From NCBI GenBank assembly GCA_007115705.1, contig QXEO01002103.1, forward strand, positions 513,113 through 577,112: 64,000 bases of DNA. The letters run 5' to 3'. A model generated the notes under the pieces. That model saw only the letters and a program-made list of their open reading frames with translations, had not been told where the DNA came from and made no database searches. This document shows, one piece after another, positions 1-11,473 of this stretch. The stretch's first letter is position 1. The number at the start of each line of letters is the position of its first letter. The stretch is from Dactylis glomerata. Its lineage: Eukaryota; Streptophyta; Magnoliopsida; Poales; Poaceae. A program made the position numbers and the translations under genes.

Positions 1-844
1 AACAAGCTAGACTAATTTCGAAGCCAGTCTACATATTCTTTTTTAGATATGTGATTCCTTATATTCATTAACCTGTAATGTGCTGGATTGTCCTGTCATG
101 ATTGAGCTTATTAATATTTGTCTGTAAAACAAAATTGTATTTCTCTGATCGTCAAGCAATATGATGGAAATTAATTTCAGAGCCAGTGTGCCACGCACCT
201 CCCTCTCATACATAGTCTTCACCCTAGGCATGACTGAAAGCTTGTTTGGACTATTTAGTATTGCCTGTAGCCACCCATTTGAAGTAATTGATTAAACTAC
301 GGAAGACACTACTCTCACTGTTTCATGGCGAAAATCAGTTCATAGTGTTATATTCAAAGTGTGCAATGTGCTATCAAGTCATGCTATTACAGTGCTACAG
401 GCTTAAGCTGCAGATAGGATGTCTGAGCTCTTCGTATATGTACAGAAACCAGAATGCTATGGATTTAAGAATTCATCCTAAGATCCCCTATAATCTCCAT
501 CTCCAAACATGAAGAAAGCGCTGGTAAGGTAAGCATGTCCTGTCATCCTCCCTTAAAACGATTGTAGGTGAACTTCTATTGGTTTTAAAAAAAATCTATT
601 GGTTTCAAAGAAGAATGGACTGCTGGGATTAATGGTGATGAAGCTTCGCGAGATAGCCACTGCGAGACAGCCCACACCCAATGCAGCCAGAGCAAAGTTT
701 TCATTTTGTGGCACCGGTATACCTCTTTTATTCAACAGAAATCAGAGTTACATCCCCATGTCTCAAGAAAAGAAAAACATCATCTGTGGAAAAAGAATTC
801 CAACATCAGAGTTAGCTGGAAAGCGGTAACTGAATTTAATTTAT
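1..844. other. downstream flank of PRMT6, no gene seen
   Basis: Unremarkable AT-rich intergenic DNA beyond the 3' end of the PRMT6 gene. Open frames are short and lack codon structure or recognisable domains on either strand. Confidence 0.5.
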
Positions 845-846
845 TA

Positions 847-1077
847 CTACCTCCATTTCGATGAATAAGACGCACACATATTTTAAGACAAACTTTGACC
901 AAAAGCATTAAATAAAAAATGATTATATTGTATGTACTTAGTATCATTGGATTCGTATTGAAAACACTTTCTAATGATACTAATTTTATAACAACAATCT
1001 TTATATATTTGGAGTAATTCTTGGTCAAATAAAAAACACGGAAAACGACAGCCGCCTATTCATTGGAACTGAGGGAG
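847..1077. mobile_element. Stowaway-type MITE (Tc1/mariner)
   Basis: A roughly 231-bp AT-rich non-coding element. Its ends are imperfect inverted repeats: the left begins CTACCTCCATTTCGATG and the right, reverse complemented, begins CTCCCTCAGTTCCAATG. TA dinucleotides at 845-846 and 1078-1079 flank it. The CTCCCTCCGTTCC-like terminus and TA target duplication are the family signature. It lies about 0.85 kb beyond the PRMT6 stop codon, so it is not in the coding region. Confidence 0.85.
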
Positions 1078-1079
1078 TA

Positions 1080-1933
1080 CTTTCCTTTAGTAAACCGTCA
1101 ATCACTTGCTCCATAACTGAACGTCCCACTTTTGAGTTGTACCTGAACCTAACTCTGCATCTGTCTGATCGTGTTTTCAGTACTGAAACTGCAATTCCAT
1201 CCAAATCTACATTACACTAAGTGTGATGTACCGATCAAGGTTTTGCAAATTAAAGACTAGTATAAAGAGGGTATAAAGAAGCTTAATATTTTCAGTCTTT
1301 CAGCGCCAAAGAATATGTATGCAATTGATAATTTGATGTCAGAAAGAATAGTTCACAATTTCACATGATCTCACACAGCCACATGGAAAATCTCATGAAT
1401 TATTATTACAACCTCTCAAGGGCTAGATGAATGTTATGTTCTTACAAACAATAGAAGCAATATGCATGGCTATCTAGTGTAAGAAAAAAGTCACTAATAA
1501 GATCACCTAAGACGAACTGTACTGTTAACATAAGGAAAAACCTATGGTACCTTGGCCAGCATGTAATTATTAAATTTCTAAAGGCCTCTTTCATCACACA
1601 GATACACATGATCATTAGCCTACTGACCTACTCAAGCTCTCTTTTTTTTGCAAATGGGACCTACTCAAGCTTGACTGTGAATAGTGAAAATCTAAGGCCT
1701 AGTTCGGAGTAATGGATATTTGTTGGAGTTCTGACAGAATTTCTCCATGTCCTAAAAAAATCCAGCGTTTTTAATATGAGCTAAATGGTAGCATACGTTG
1801 ATCTATTTGCCATCATGATGTCCCTCTTCAGTCCGAATGCTCGAAAATTGCAATGGCCAATAAGGTTCATGAAACACAGGATCTACAGATCTGCACCTAT
1901 CTGCAAAGCATTACTCTGCTGAAGTTTTCCATG
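1080..1933. other. PRMT6 3' UTR and flank
   Basis: Sequence directly 3' of the PRMT6 stop codon on the minus strand. It should hold the 3' UTR and polyadenylation site, but I cannot place the cleavage site. No other gene is seen. Confidence 0.5.
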
Positions 1934-4900
1934 CTATCGCATCACGGATTCTTTAACATACCATTGATCTCCAGTACTGCAAAGATACAAGGGATACAGA
2001 GTTACATCAAACCTGGAAGTGGCAACAGGAAATGAGAAAACTGGATAGCACCAAAGCAGAGCAATCAGACTCACAAATATTTCAAGCAGATATTGAGGAA
2101 GCGAGCATGTTGCTGGCTCTGTGATATGGTAACAGAACCTTCCATAATCTGGTCTTTCTTTAGCTCAATAGGTTCAAACAAGTACAAGAGAGTCTGCGTT
2201 AAAAAACCCGGCATTCCTGTAGATGTTAGCAATGCAATTTTCTAGGAATTTGAAACTAACAATAAGACTAATCGAAAAGGAAACCAACATGGTACTGTTT
2301 AAAACAATCACCTGCTGCCAATGAGTAGGGGCATCCTCTGGGGCAGTTGACAGAACAATCGAGACATCTGGTTTCTTCTTTTTGTTGCTTGGGCTAGAAT
2401 TTTCCATGTTCACATCCAAGGGTTGGCTTGCTTGCTTCTTGACTTTCTGGCGAATTGGTCCATTAAACTCGACATCGAACCAAAATGCAAATCCATGCAA
2501 TGGAGCTAAAAATAGCACAAGACAGAAGAGAGCAGGCTTAGCACTTTCCATGCAGATGAAGAGAAGAAATATTGAAAGAGTACAACTATAACCAAGATTA
2601 AGTTGTTTCTCACATGCCTTTGGCAACTTTTGAGAAAAAAAATCATCTGAGTATAATTTGACCAAATAATTTGAACTGACACTCTGTCTGAACAAGGCCC
2701 AATAAGCTCAATCTAGACCAGAAAGTCTTACAAAATCCGATTTCCACTTCTCTACGAAGCTTGAGTAGAGACTAGATTTATTCCATCAACCATGGTTTTT
2801 AAGGCGTCTGACTTAGGACGCTTAGGCTATAGAGAACCCCCCCCCCCCCCCCCCCCCCCAAGCAGCTGACCGCTTTTCCCACTTCAGACACGCACTTAGG
2901 CAGTAGGGCACTCCCCAGCGCTTTAGGACGCCTTAAAAACCATGCCATCAACAGAACATCACACAAGTAATCTAAAAGCCCATCCAACAGCACTCTGTGC
3001 AAGAGTGATCTAAAGCTGAAGCTCCCCCAAATAGGCATGGTACAGTTATAGCTCACTCCACGGATTAGAAAACTTGTCATAAAATCAGTAAAAAAATAGC
3101 TGTACAAATTTACTAGATAAAACCATAGATTTTAATTCACCATATGTGTCTCATATGCAAGAAATATATACAACTGACCTTGCAACATTGATGTAAACTT
3201 AAATGCAGCGGTAATAGTTTCAAGGTCTGGAGCTTGAATGGTATAGCAATCCACTTCTGCCACCTGCTCCAGGTTGTACTAAAAAAATTCAGCTCACATA
3301 CAAATATAAAGATATACAAAGTGTAGCTGCACACAAACAGGAACTAATTTATCTGCTGGGTTCTAGGAGCGATATGCGCATAAACCAGCATGTTGAGCAG
3401 AAAAGAATATACAATCCAGCAAGAGTTATCTTACCACTGTTGGCCATGTCAGAACATTCTCTCCACTAATCGTCTCAACAGAAGGCTCCATGAATGCACA
3501 TTGTTTTGCAAGAGGCATCATAGAAGACACTGAAGTCAAGCAAAGAATACATTACAGATTAATCTGAGAATGAAAAACAATAGTAGAAACTTCCGAGTCA
3601 AGACAACATTGGAAGCCATTTATGTATTGACACAGTATGAACAAGCAACTAAATCCCCTCAGTCTCCCCATATAATGAGAATCTATACTAGTTATAAAGA
3701 AAACATACACAAAGGGCAATGAACTTACTTTTTATGCCATATACATCCCGCCAGAAGTAAATACTATCCTGATATCTCCGCAAATTTGTAATAGGTGCAA
3801 GATAAAGCTGCAGCACAAATATTTCTTATGTCAGCCTGACAATTCTTCAATAGATGTCTCAACCAAATAACTATTACATAACATTTTTCTCATATTCTTA
3901 CCGACGCATGAGATGGAAGAATAAGACCCCCTGGTTTCAGCCATTTATCCCTAGCAAATATTACACTCCCCAGCATACTCTACGATGAACAGACTATATT
4001 TCAAATTTCACATATAGGACAGATGTAAGGTGATGTGTAGGATAAGTCCAATTGTACAAACAAAATATATATAAAACCTCATAGAGAAGCATGTAACCCA
4101 TCCATTCAGATATGATGACATCAACTTTTTCTTCAATTTCGACATCCTGCATTTGAATATTACAACACTTAAGTTGCATAATGTTGAAGATCTCAAAGTA
4201 TAATTTTAAGGATTCTGGCGCAACTACAATCAAGATATAATTTCAAGGATGGTGCTAAGTTGTATAATCTCAACAACAAGAGAATGTTCCAACCCTCGCA
4301 TAAAACTATAATAAAGTTGTAGCTACATGCAAATGGTGATGAAATGGCAAAGGCTAGGTAGAAAAGTGTACCTCAATTCGGCCATGAAAAACAATGACTT
4401 TGTCAGACAGCTCATTTTCTCTCACAATTTCCACTGCCTAAACATGTTCAGGTAACAGAAAACAGAATCAGCATTAACATCTGCAGAAGCTAATAGCAAA
4501 ACAATGGAAGAAAAAAATTGTATGTCAATGAAACTGCAAAAAACATTTTACGAGCATACATATTATTAGCAGATAGAACTGAAACAGAACATGAACTAAA
4601 TGAATTTGCTACTGGTAGCACCACTTTTCAAGCTACTAAATTATCACTAAGAGAAAAGTATTTATTTGAACATAAAGGGCTTCCTCCATGCTGTAGTTAG
4701 TTGTCAACAAGCATATACGAGAAGGGTTGGGATGCACCTTGTCAATACATAGTAAATCTACTATCGAATTCGACAACAAGCTTAATATTTCTATGCAGCA
4801 AAAAAGATACAGCAGTCTAGTACACTTGTAGTTTTGCAATCTCAACAGGAAAGGGGTCTACCTGTAATGCAATATCACTTGCATCAACTGCATAGACCTG

Positions 4901-6861
4901 AAAATACAATAAACTCATCAGGACATGAATTATAGCACATAGAAATAACTGAAAACAATATGCAACCCACATACAAAAGGAACTCGTACTATTAAACAGG
5001 ATACAGCATTACATGTGATTTTTTTTTTAATAAAAGAAAGGGTAAATATCTGCAATAAAAGAAAAGCTAATTGAAAGCACAGAAAAGTGTGAACATGGGC
5101 ACTGCTAGTAGTTGGTAAACGTCTGGTACAATAGATCTTCTGGTTAGATAAATATCAAATGACCAATGTATACATTAATGCAGCTTTCTGAATGACTATC
5201 CATTGCCAATCTATTTATTTTAGGTGTAAAAAGCTTACTCCTGGGTTCTCTCTTGAGAATGCCATTTTTTAGTCAGATATGTTGTTCAGAAATAGACAAG
5301 TGAGATCCAAAAAACATAAAATTACAACTGATCAACATCTGCTAAGTATGAATTCACTAAGAGGTCAACTTATACAGAAAAGAAAAATAAGAAGAAAAAT
5401 GAGGAAAAAGCTTGAATACCAACAAATGTCAGGAAACATACTGAACATCTATTTAGTGAGAAACACTTAGAAACTCAGAAGAAATTCAATTTTCATAATA
5501 TCATCAGCAATAAATTTCCCAGCTAATAATTAACTACTGAAGTTACCCGAGTGGCACCAGCAAATGCACAAAATATAGAAAGAACACCAGTGCCACAGCC
5601 AACATCCAACACGACCTGAAAATTGTCAATTCAGATATTCATGAGAGTTAATTGAGTAAACAGAAAACTATATCATGTTTGGTACCTATCCAAGAATATC
5701 ATGTAGTCTAGTAAGTGGACAAATTGTAAATGACTCTAACCTTGCCCGAGATTAAATCTCTGTGATGCATGATAGCATTTCTGTAAGTATTAGTCCTCAC
5801 ATGATCCTGCAATAAGCAATCTCAATATAAATATCCATGAATTAAAAATGATGATATTGCATTAGCTCGAGACCTGAGCAATCAAGAGAAGCTATTGACA
5901 TCACCTAGACAACCTAAAACACACAAGAAAATGACTTGGTGTGGCTATTAGTGATGCATTCTGAGGCATTTTTTTTCATTAGGTTTAGTAGGAATAAGAT
6001 AGATATGCTGTGGCACTCTCTGTAAGCCATACAAGCAAATTCAAAATCTATCAATACATGCCAGGCTGCAAGCTTAGTAGCTGACATTACAAATGACCAG
6101 ATACCAGCATCCTTTAGTGCATCCATACAGGATACAGACACATAACAATTTTCTTGTTAATTTTCTGACAAACCGAAACAATCATGCCATAGTTTCTTTG
6201 TGTTGCCTGTTGTGCTATATAAGTGATCTGAGTAGTGATCTTTTACCTGCCAAAACCAAACAAAACTTCAGACAAACGGCGTACGGTAGTAAACATTAAA
6301 ACTATCCATATTAAGTATCGTGCAAACATGATTCCTACGATGTTGTATTTAGTCAATATTCAATAAACAGCATTAACTACGCGAGCTTACACATTGACTG
6401 AACCCATGGCAAACACTAGTTCACATCCTCGCAGGTGGTGACGGAACAGTACGGAACCTGAGACCGGCGCGATTTGCTAGGCGAAGACGATCCCGCGAAC
6501 TCGGTCCCACAGATCGCCGCCCGCGGTACAAAACCCTAACACCGCCGATGCAGCGGCCGTACAGGCGGGCGCCCAGCCCTCCAACACGATTCCCCGGAGC
6601 AGAATCTATAGTAGAGAGAGAGATGAGGTAGTGTGTGTGTGTGCGCGCGCGCCTAACCTTGAGCATTTCCTCGTGGACGCCGATGTGGGAGTAGGCCTTG
6701 AAGTAGGCCATGTCGTAGTCGGTGCAGGGCGGCGGCGCGGGATGCGGCGGCGCCGCCGAGGCGGCCTGGTCCGGAGGGGGCCCCGTGCTCCCGACGCGCC
6801 GCGGCCTGCGCGGGTGCGGGCGCGGCAGGTGGCCGTTGCCGTCGGCACCGCCGGCGAACAT
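1934..6861 (-). CDS. PRMT6: protein arginine N-methyltransferase, PRMT6-like (type I), 13 exons
   Basis: Predicted to transfer methyl groups from S-adenosylmethionine to arginine in histones and other nuclear proteins. Exons (minus): 6658-6861, 5741-5806, 5547-5615, 4862-4897, 4372-4437, 4078-4146, 3902-3979, 3729-3807, 3435-3529, 3179-3263, 2312-2505, 2075-2193, 1934-1976. All introns are GT-AG and the joined frame is 1203 nt, 400 residues plus stop, close to plant PRMT6 length. Visible motifs are YFKAYSHIGVHEEML (residues 53-67), the SAM loop VLDVGCGTG (92-100), the double-E loop SEWMGYMLLYE (160-170; catalytic E161 and E170) and the THW loop (343-345). The Pro/Arg-rich N-terminus (1-48) is poorly conserved in the family. 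The last exon is short and supplies the VKESVMR ending seen in Arabidopsis PRMT6. Reading, splice phases and motifs are intact. PRMT1 is a less likely alternative; grasses can have two PRMT6 paralogs and I cannot say which this is. Confidence 0.95.
2791..2944. mobile_element. hAT-type MITE in intron 10 of PRMT6
   Basis: A 154-bp element with perfect 18-bp terminal inverted repeats, CATGGTTTTTAAGGCGTC at 2791-2808 and its complement at 2927-2944. It is flanked by an exact 8-bp target duplication CCATCAAC (2783-2790 and 2945-2952). The 8-bp duplication indicates the hAT superfamily. It lies in the intron between exons 10 and 11, away from both splice sites, and contains a run of 23 cytosines (2837-2859). 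Confidence 0.92.
6606..6652. repeat. compound microsatellite at the start of intron 1
   Basis: Consecutive AG, GT and GC dinucleotide tracts lie a few bases inside intron 1 from the exon 1 donor (GT at 6657-6656 on the minus strand). Likely length-polymorphic. Confidence 0.8.
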
Positions 6862-7016
6862 CGGGGATTCAGGGGGGGAAAGGGGTTCTGCGGCCGTCGC
6901 TTGTGGGTTGTCGCGAGCGAGTGGGGCGAGGGACTGGAGTGGAGACGGCGAATTGCTTCCGTTAGAATTCAGTTTCCTCGCGTGGGCTATCTTTTTTTTT
7001 AGGTTGCTTGCTACCG

Positions 7017-7670
7017 GGGCCTCCTATACGCCGCCCATTGGCGGCACGGGCACGAGGGGCCGCGTACCCCGCCGCGGGGTGTCTAGTTGGGCCGCGGCCC
7101 ATGAGTTTCACTGTTTTTATTTTTTTATTTTTCTTTTTTTTCAAATTTAAACAAAATTCGAAATATAAATAATTTTCAAGTTTGAACAAAAAATCAAAAT
7201 ATGATCAATTTTTAAAATTCGAAATATGAACAATTTTCAAAGATGAACATATCTTATATATGAACATTTTTCATATATGAACAAATTTGAAATATGAACA
7301 ATTTTCAAATTTGAACAAATTTCATATATGAACATTTTTTATATATAAACAAATTTCTTATATGAACATTTTTCATATATGAACAAATTAAAAATATGAA
7401 CAATTTTCAAGTTTGAACAAAAATTGAAATACGAAGAATTTTCAAAATATGAACAATTTTCAAATTTGAACAAAAATACAAAATCTGACCAAAAAAGAAA
7501 AACTGAAAAAAGAAAAATAAAAAGAAAAAGAGAAGAAAGACAGAAAAAAGAAAAAAGAAAAAGAAAATTCGCTGACCAACATGGGCCAGGCCCAAATGCG
7601 CCCGGGTGCGTGGGGGGTGCGTGGCGCGGGGCAAAACGCGCCGCTAACGGGCGGCAAATAGAAATTCCGC
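7017..7670. mobile_element. Mutator-like MITE in the PRMT6 upstream region
   Basis: A roughly 650-bp non-coding element. GC-rich imperfect inverted ends (left core GCCGCCCATTGGCGGC at about 7030, right core GCCGCTAACGGGCGGC at about 7640) surround an AT-rich centre. The centre (7140-7490) is a degenerate tandem array of GAACAATTTTCAAATTT-type units. GCTACCG directly repeats outside both ends (7010-7016 and 7671-7677), extendable to 9 bp with one mismatch. Long TIRs plus a 7-9 bp duplication fit a Mutator-derived element; the exact boundary is uncertain by a few bases. Confidence 0.6.
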
Positions 7671-7797
7671 GCTACCGTGCATGAACTCTCGCGTGGCACA
7701 ATTTAGGCCTATTTAATCTGGGGCCGTGATAAGCGGATTTCATACAAAATTTCTGCTGCCCGCCACGACGCGTAGCCTAGGAGAGCAGACAAAGCCT

Positions 7798-8241
7798 GAC
7801 GAGGGTATGGCCCCTCGGGTCCTCGATATTAACCTACCTGGTTCCTGCCAAGGAAGAAGCCCGCTCGAAGGATACATGAAGCCCGCAAGGCTCAGCACTT
7901 CGACTTAGAGTAGAAGACAAAAACTACTTGTAAACTCTAACTGGCTGCATATATAAAGCCACCAAGGGCATCCCCTAGATGAGTCTAATCTCGCATAGAC
8001 ACCTGATCTCGCATAGATCACACGCATAGGCTAGCACACGTCATCTCTTTCGACCATAGCCACATCTCATCTGCGCACCATTGTAACAGCTCCAACTATA
8101 CAAGCAATACAAGATCAGACAAGCAGGATATAGGTCTTTACCCTCTGGGGGGCCGAACCTGGGTAAATTCGTGTGTACCACTGTTTCTGTCTGAAGCCGT
8201 CGAATCCGCCAAACGCCCACATATGCTCTATGAATCGAAAG
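7798..8241 (+). mobile_element. LTR fragment of a Gypsy-type retrotransposon
   Basis: Looks like the promoter-to-U5 part of an LTR: TATA-like CATATATAAAGCC near 7950, then a CA-rich leader, then the GGGGGGCCGAACCTGGG stretch common near the 3' end of grass LTRs. No partner LTR is visible. The Sirevirus inserted at its right edge (target copy GAAAG 8237-8241); beyond the Sirevirus the sequence runs straight into the Tat-like LTR at 23,314. The left limit is a guess. Confidence 0.45.
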
Positions 8242-8953
8242 TGAACGGATCGTATGGGCACCTAGAGGGGAGTGAATAGGTGCTACTCAAATTTTAATTC
8301 TTTTTCAATTTAGGCTTGACACAAAAGGTAAATTCTCTAGATATGCAACTAAGGTAAATTTACCTATATGACAACTAGCAAGGTAGGCAAGATACAAGTA
8401 GTAAAGGCAATAAAGGATAGAGGTAACTGAGAGTGGAGCACACGGAGATACGGATGTAATTCCCGTAGTTCCTTCCTTTTTAGGAGAAGTACGTCTACGT
8501 TGGAGGGGTGTGGTTGTCACAAAGGCCTAACCAACGCCACAAAGGCTCACCCTATTCTCCGGTGCAAGCTTCCACCACAAAGGCCTAGCTCACTTTTCAC
8601 TAAGGGATTCCTCAAGGCAGAATCGGCCTTTACAAAACTTGGGGCACAACTCCACAACTGAATTGGAGGCTCCCAAGCACCACAAAGCAAACAATCAACA
8701 AGTATCAAGATATCAATCACACAAATCAAGGTCAAGGGACACAAGGGAACCCAAGACCCAAGGGGCCCTCAAGCAAATGAGAGGGGAAATCAAATCGCTT
8801 CGGTGAGGATGTAGATCAAGGCCTTCTCCTTCGATTCTCCTAAGATCAAGAACTTTGGTGGGTTGAGGGAGGAGATCTTGTGGATTTGGTGGCTCCAAAT
8901 GAGGTCTTCTTCTTGTGCAGGACGAGCAGCTTCTTGGGGAAGAAGGGGAGGGG

Positions 8954-8961
8954 TATTTATA
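8954..8961 (-). promoter_or_regulatory. TATA box of Sirevirus 3' LTR
   Basis: TATAAATA on the minus strand in a GC-rich setting, about 38 bp downstream (in the sense of transcription) of the palindromic array. Confidence 0.75.
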
Positions 8962-8998
8962 GCCCCTCCCAAAATGTAGCCATTGCTGAGCTGGAGGG

Positions 8999-9320
8999 GC
9001 GGATTATCCGGCGGCTGGCCGGATTATTCGCCCCCTGGCCGGAATATCCGGCCCCTTTACTGGGTGACGCCGACCCAGGTCCTTAGCCGAATTCTGAGGT
9101 CGTCGAAGGGGGGGCGGATTATCCGGCCCCCTGGCCGGATTATCCGGCCCCATTACTGCATGACGCCGACCAAGTCCTTAGCAGTTTTTCGAGCTCTCGC
9201 CGGGGGGGGGGGGGATTATCCGGCCCCCTGGACGGAATATCCAGCCCGGTTACTGCATGACGCCGAGCAAAAGACTTAGCCGTTTTTGACCTCTCGCCGG
9301 AGGGGGCGGATTATCCGGCC
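8999..9320. repeat. tandem array with GGATTATCC palindromes in U3
   Basis: About three and a half units of 95-115 bp start near 8999, 9114, 9211 and 9305. Each unit holds one or two copies of CCGGATTATCCGG or its variant CCGGAATATCCGG, joined by CCCCCTGG, then a spacer containing TGACGCCGA. The dyad core and position next to the TATA box suggest a protein-binding enhancer array. Confidence 0.85.
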
Positions 9321-9446
9321 TGGAACAAACCCAGTGACTTCGTCAATTCTTGAGCTGTAAAATCTGCACCACTTAACACACACTTAAAATTCCTAATGTT
9401 GTTATCTAACGCACAAAACACGAGGGATACAAAGTTTGCACTTTCA

Positions 9447-9465
9447 ATCTCCCCCTTTTTGGTGT
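9447..9465 (-). other. polypurine tract for plus-strand priming
   Basis: On the minus strand an A-rich then G5 purine tract ends 1-2 bases before the 3' LTR. Similar purine tracts occur at about 9539 and 9898-9910, and multiple tracts are typical of Sireviruses. Confidence 0.75.
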
Positions 9466-9961
9466 TAGATGACAACACTAGGATTTGCAATAGAGATCGA
9501 ATATTTCAAACAACAAATATTTGAGCAAGAAATAAAGCTCCCCCTAAATGTGTGCATCTACACAAATGAGTTTGTAGGAGGCATACCTTTTCATGGATAA
9601 CTCAATCAATATGGAATTCCGAATATGATAATGACGAGAAACCGGACAATAATTCCATAGCCATCTCACCCATAAACCATGAGCTCACAAAAACATAAGT
9701 GAACAAACATAATGATCCACATGGCACATATAGAACATATAACATAGTCTCATACACACCATGGTAGCAAATAAACCACACGAAGTTCCAAACTTAAGAC
9801 AAGTAAAATAAGAAGAAACACAAGCGCCAAAGGAATGATAAATGCGCAAGCTTGTGTTTCCACCCATGCAAATCCCGTAAGACTCCTAATAGAACTACTT
9901 CTCCCCCTTTGGCATCAAGACACCAAAAAGGGAGAAGAGCGATGCTACACGCCCCGAGGAA

Positions 9962-11473
9962 TCAATCCTCCCAATCACCGATGTCGTCGGAGTCCTCAGC
10001 ATAATCATCTCTGCCATCACCATCATCTTCTTCAGCATCTTCATCACCTCCAGCATCTTCATCCTCAAAGTCCTCCTCAGCCTCTGGATGAGTATCTCCT
10101 GTGGGAGCATCTGGAGCACTAAAGAGATGCTTCTGCATATCAACCCAGTTGTAGCGATCGGTGTTCCAAGCTTCATAGGGCGTAGGAGCAGTAGGAGTGG
10201 GATCGGCGGTCTGAGCACCACTGAGATAGTGAAGGATCAGCTGCTGAGTGTCCTGAATGTTCTTCCTCTCAACATAGGCCTGGTAGTTCTCACGGTGGAT
10301 CTCAACCTTCATGCAGAGAACGTTCCTCTCAAACCAGCTGAGCTTCCTCACTTTCCTGGACATTGCAGATGCAGCAGCCCTCTGATCACGAGTAGAAGCA
10401 CTCGACCTCGGATCAGCCATGAAGGTGCTAGGATATGCAGCTGCTGGAGCAGTAGTCTTCTTCTTCTTGACATACATCTTCTTGACTAAGTGCTCCACAC
10501 TATCATCATGGATATCATAATCTCCAAGGGCATTCTTGATTAGGAGCATGATGTAGGGAGCATATGGCACGGTGTTCCTCTGAATGATAGCATCCTTGAT
10601 CTCATAGAAGATGAAATCCATCACATCAAGAGTAAAATCCTCATCCGGGTCAATCGAAGTGGCACACTCATGAGCAAGAGAGAGAAGGTCAACAAGCGAG
10701 GTCCGAATGGCATCATTGTTACCACCACTAGGAGCAATGTTCTCTCTGAAAATGCGGACAAGCTGATCATAAAGAGGATGTAGGCCATTGATGAAGCCCA
10801 CAACACCTGTGGAGTCATAGAGGTCATAGAGCTTGTCCTTGTCAGGCTTGGTCCCCGGATTGTGAATACGGCGACCCACTAGAGTGTCTCCATTATACGC
10901 ATACCCCAAGAGAGAGGCAGACGTAGAGAAGTCCGATGTACACTCATGTTCTCCAGTCATCCACTTCATAGACTTCTGAGCATTGGGCAAGATCACAAGA
11001 GTAGCATAGAACTGCTTGATGAGGCCGGGGTTATAGTTGCACTGAATGCTAGCCAACCCCAACAATCCCAATCTCTCCACCACAGAAACTGCTTCATCAA
11101 AATAGGTCTTGCTGCGAAGGTGATCGAAGTCAATAGGATGCATCGGTCGACACGGATTCTTGAAAGGCTCATAGACATCACGGAAAATGCCCCACTGCTC
11201 TTCATTCCAGAAACCACGGTCCTCAATATCTTCATCTCTTGGTGTGGCGTACCAATTGTTCCGCCGCACAAGAATATACTCGGCCTCTGGCATGCTCTTG
11301 TAGTTGATACGTGGTGCTTGTGCAGCCTTGCCTTTGCGACGACGAGCTTGAGCCTTGGCAGCCTTTGCTTTCTCAGCTTTCCTAGCAGCCTCCCTCTGTT
11401 GCTGACGGATTGCAACTTCATCAACTAGAACTCCTTCCTCATTCCGAATCAACTGGCGCTTGCGCTTTGGCAT
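9962..11473 (-). CDS. extra ORF in env-like position of Sirevirus, 503 aa
   Basis: Function unknown. It lies between pol and the 3' LTR in the same orientation as pol, where SIRE1-type elements carry the so-called envelope-like gene. The chosen ATG (11473) follows a good splice acceptor (polypyrimidine plus CAG) at about 11,485; the open frame extends upstream to 11572. The protein starts with a basic PKRKRQ cluster and a Lys/Arg/Ala-rich helix (residues about 20-55). A globular middle contains LIKQFYATL, resembling the F/L-x-EFYANL motif of the putative plant transposon protein domain found in many retroelement ORFs. The tail (about 455-503) is almost entirely Asp/Glu. This form shows no membrane segment or signal peptide, arguing against a true envelope. 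The frame is uninterrupted. An internal TATA box lies about 560 bp upstream. Confidence 0.8.
   Translation of the reverse strand: MPKRKRQLIRNEEGVLVDEVAIRQQQREAARKAEKAKAAKAQARRRKGKAAQAPRINYKSMPEAEYILVRRNNWYATPRDEDIEDRGFWNEEQWGIFRDVYEPFKNPCRPMHPIDFDHLRSKTYFDEAVSVVERLGLLGLASIQCNYNPGLIKQFYATLVILPNAQKSMKWMTGEHECTSDFSTSASLLGYAYNGDTLVGRRIHNPGTKPDKDKLYDLYDSTGVVGFINGLHPLYDQLVRIFRENIAPSGGNNDAIRTSLVDLLSLAHECATSIDPDEDFTLDVMDFIFYEIKDAIIQRNTVPYAPYIMLLIKNALGDYDIHDDSVEHLVKKMYVKKKKTTAPAAAYPSTFMADPRSSASTRDQRAAASAMSRKVRKLSWFERNVLCMKVEIHRENYQAYVERKNIQDTQQLILHYLSGAQTADPTPTAPTPYEAWNTDRYNWVDMQKHLFSAPDAPTGDTHPEAEEDFEDEDAGGDEDAEEDDGDGRDDYAEDSDDIGDWED

Larger units (their letters stand above)
8242..9446 (-). repeat. 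Sirevirus 3' LTR
   Basis: 1205 bp, TG...CA ends, matching 22129-23302. It carries a stretch near 8435-8469 missing from the other LTR, with AGT microhomology at the breakpoint. A U3 palindromic array and a TATA box lie inside. Confidence 0.95.

Noticed and set aside
2837..2859. C23 run as an assembly error
   Set aside because: Length may be imprecise, but it sits inside a MITE with perfect ends, so the tract itself is believable.
6421..6861. 146-codon open frame starting at the PRMT6 ATG
   Set aside because: Only residues 1-68 are exon; the rest is intron 1 beyond a GT donor that links in phase to exon 2.
7798..8241. Left LTR of the Tat-like element (starts TGACGAGGG like 27754)
   Set aside because: Similarity stops after about ten bases; the rest differs, so it is a different LTR family.
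8999..9320. CRISPR-like spaced repeats in the Sirevirus LTR
   Set aside because: Units are about 100 bp, diverged, with repeated spacers, and present in both LTRs of a plant retrotransposon.
9962..11473. True envelope glycoprotein gene
   Set aside because: The preferred start gives a basic N-terminus and acidic tail with no signal peptide, fusion peptide or transmembrane segment.
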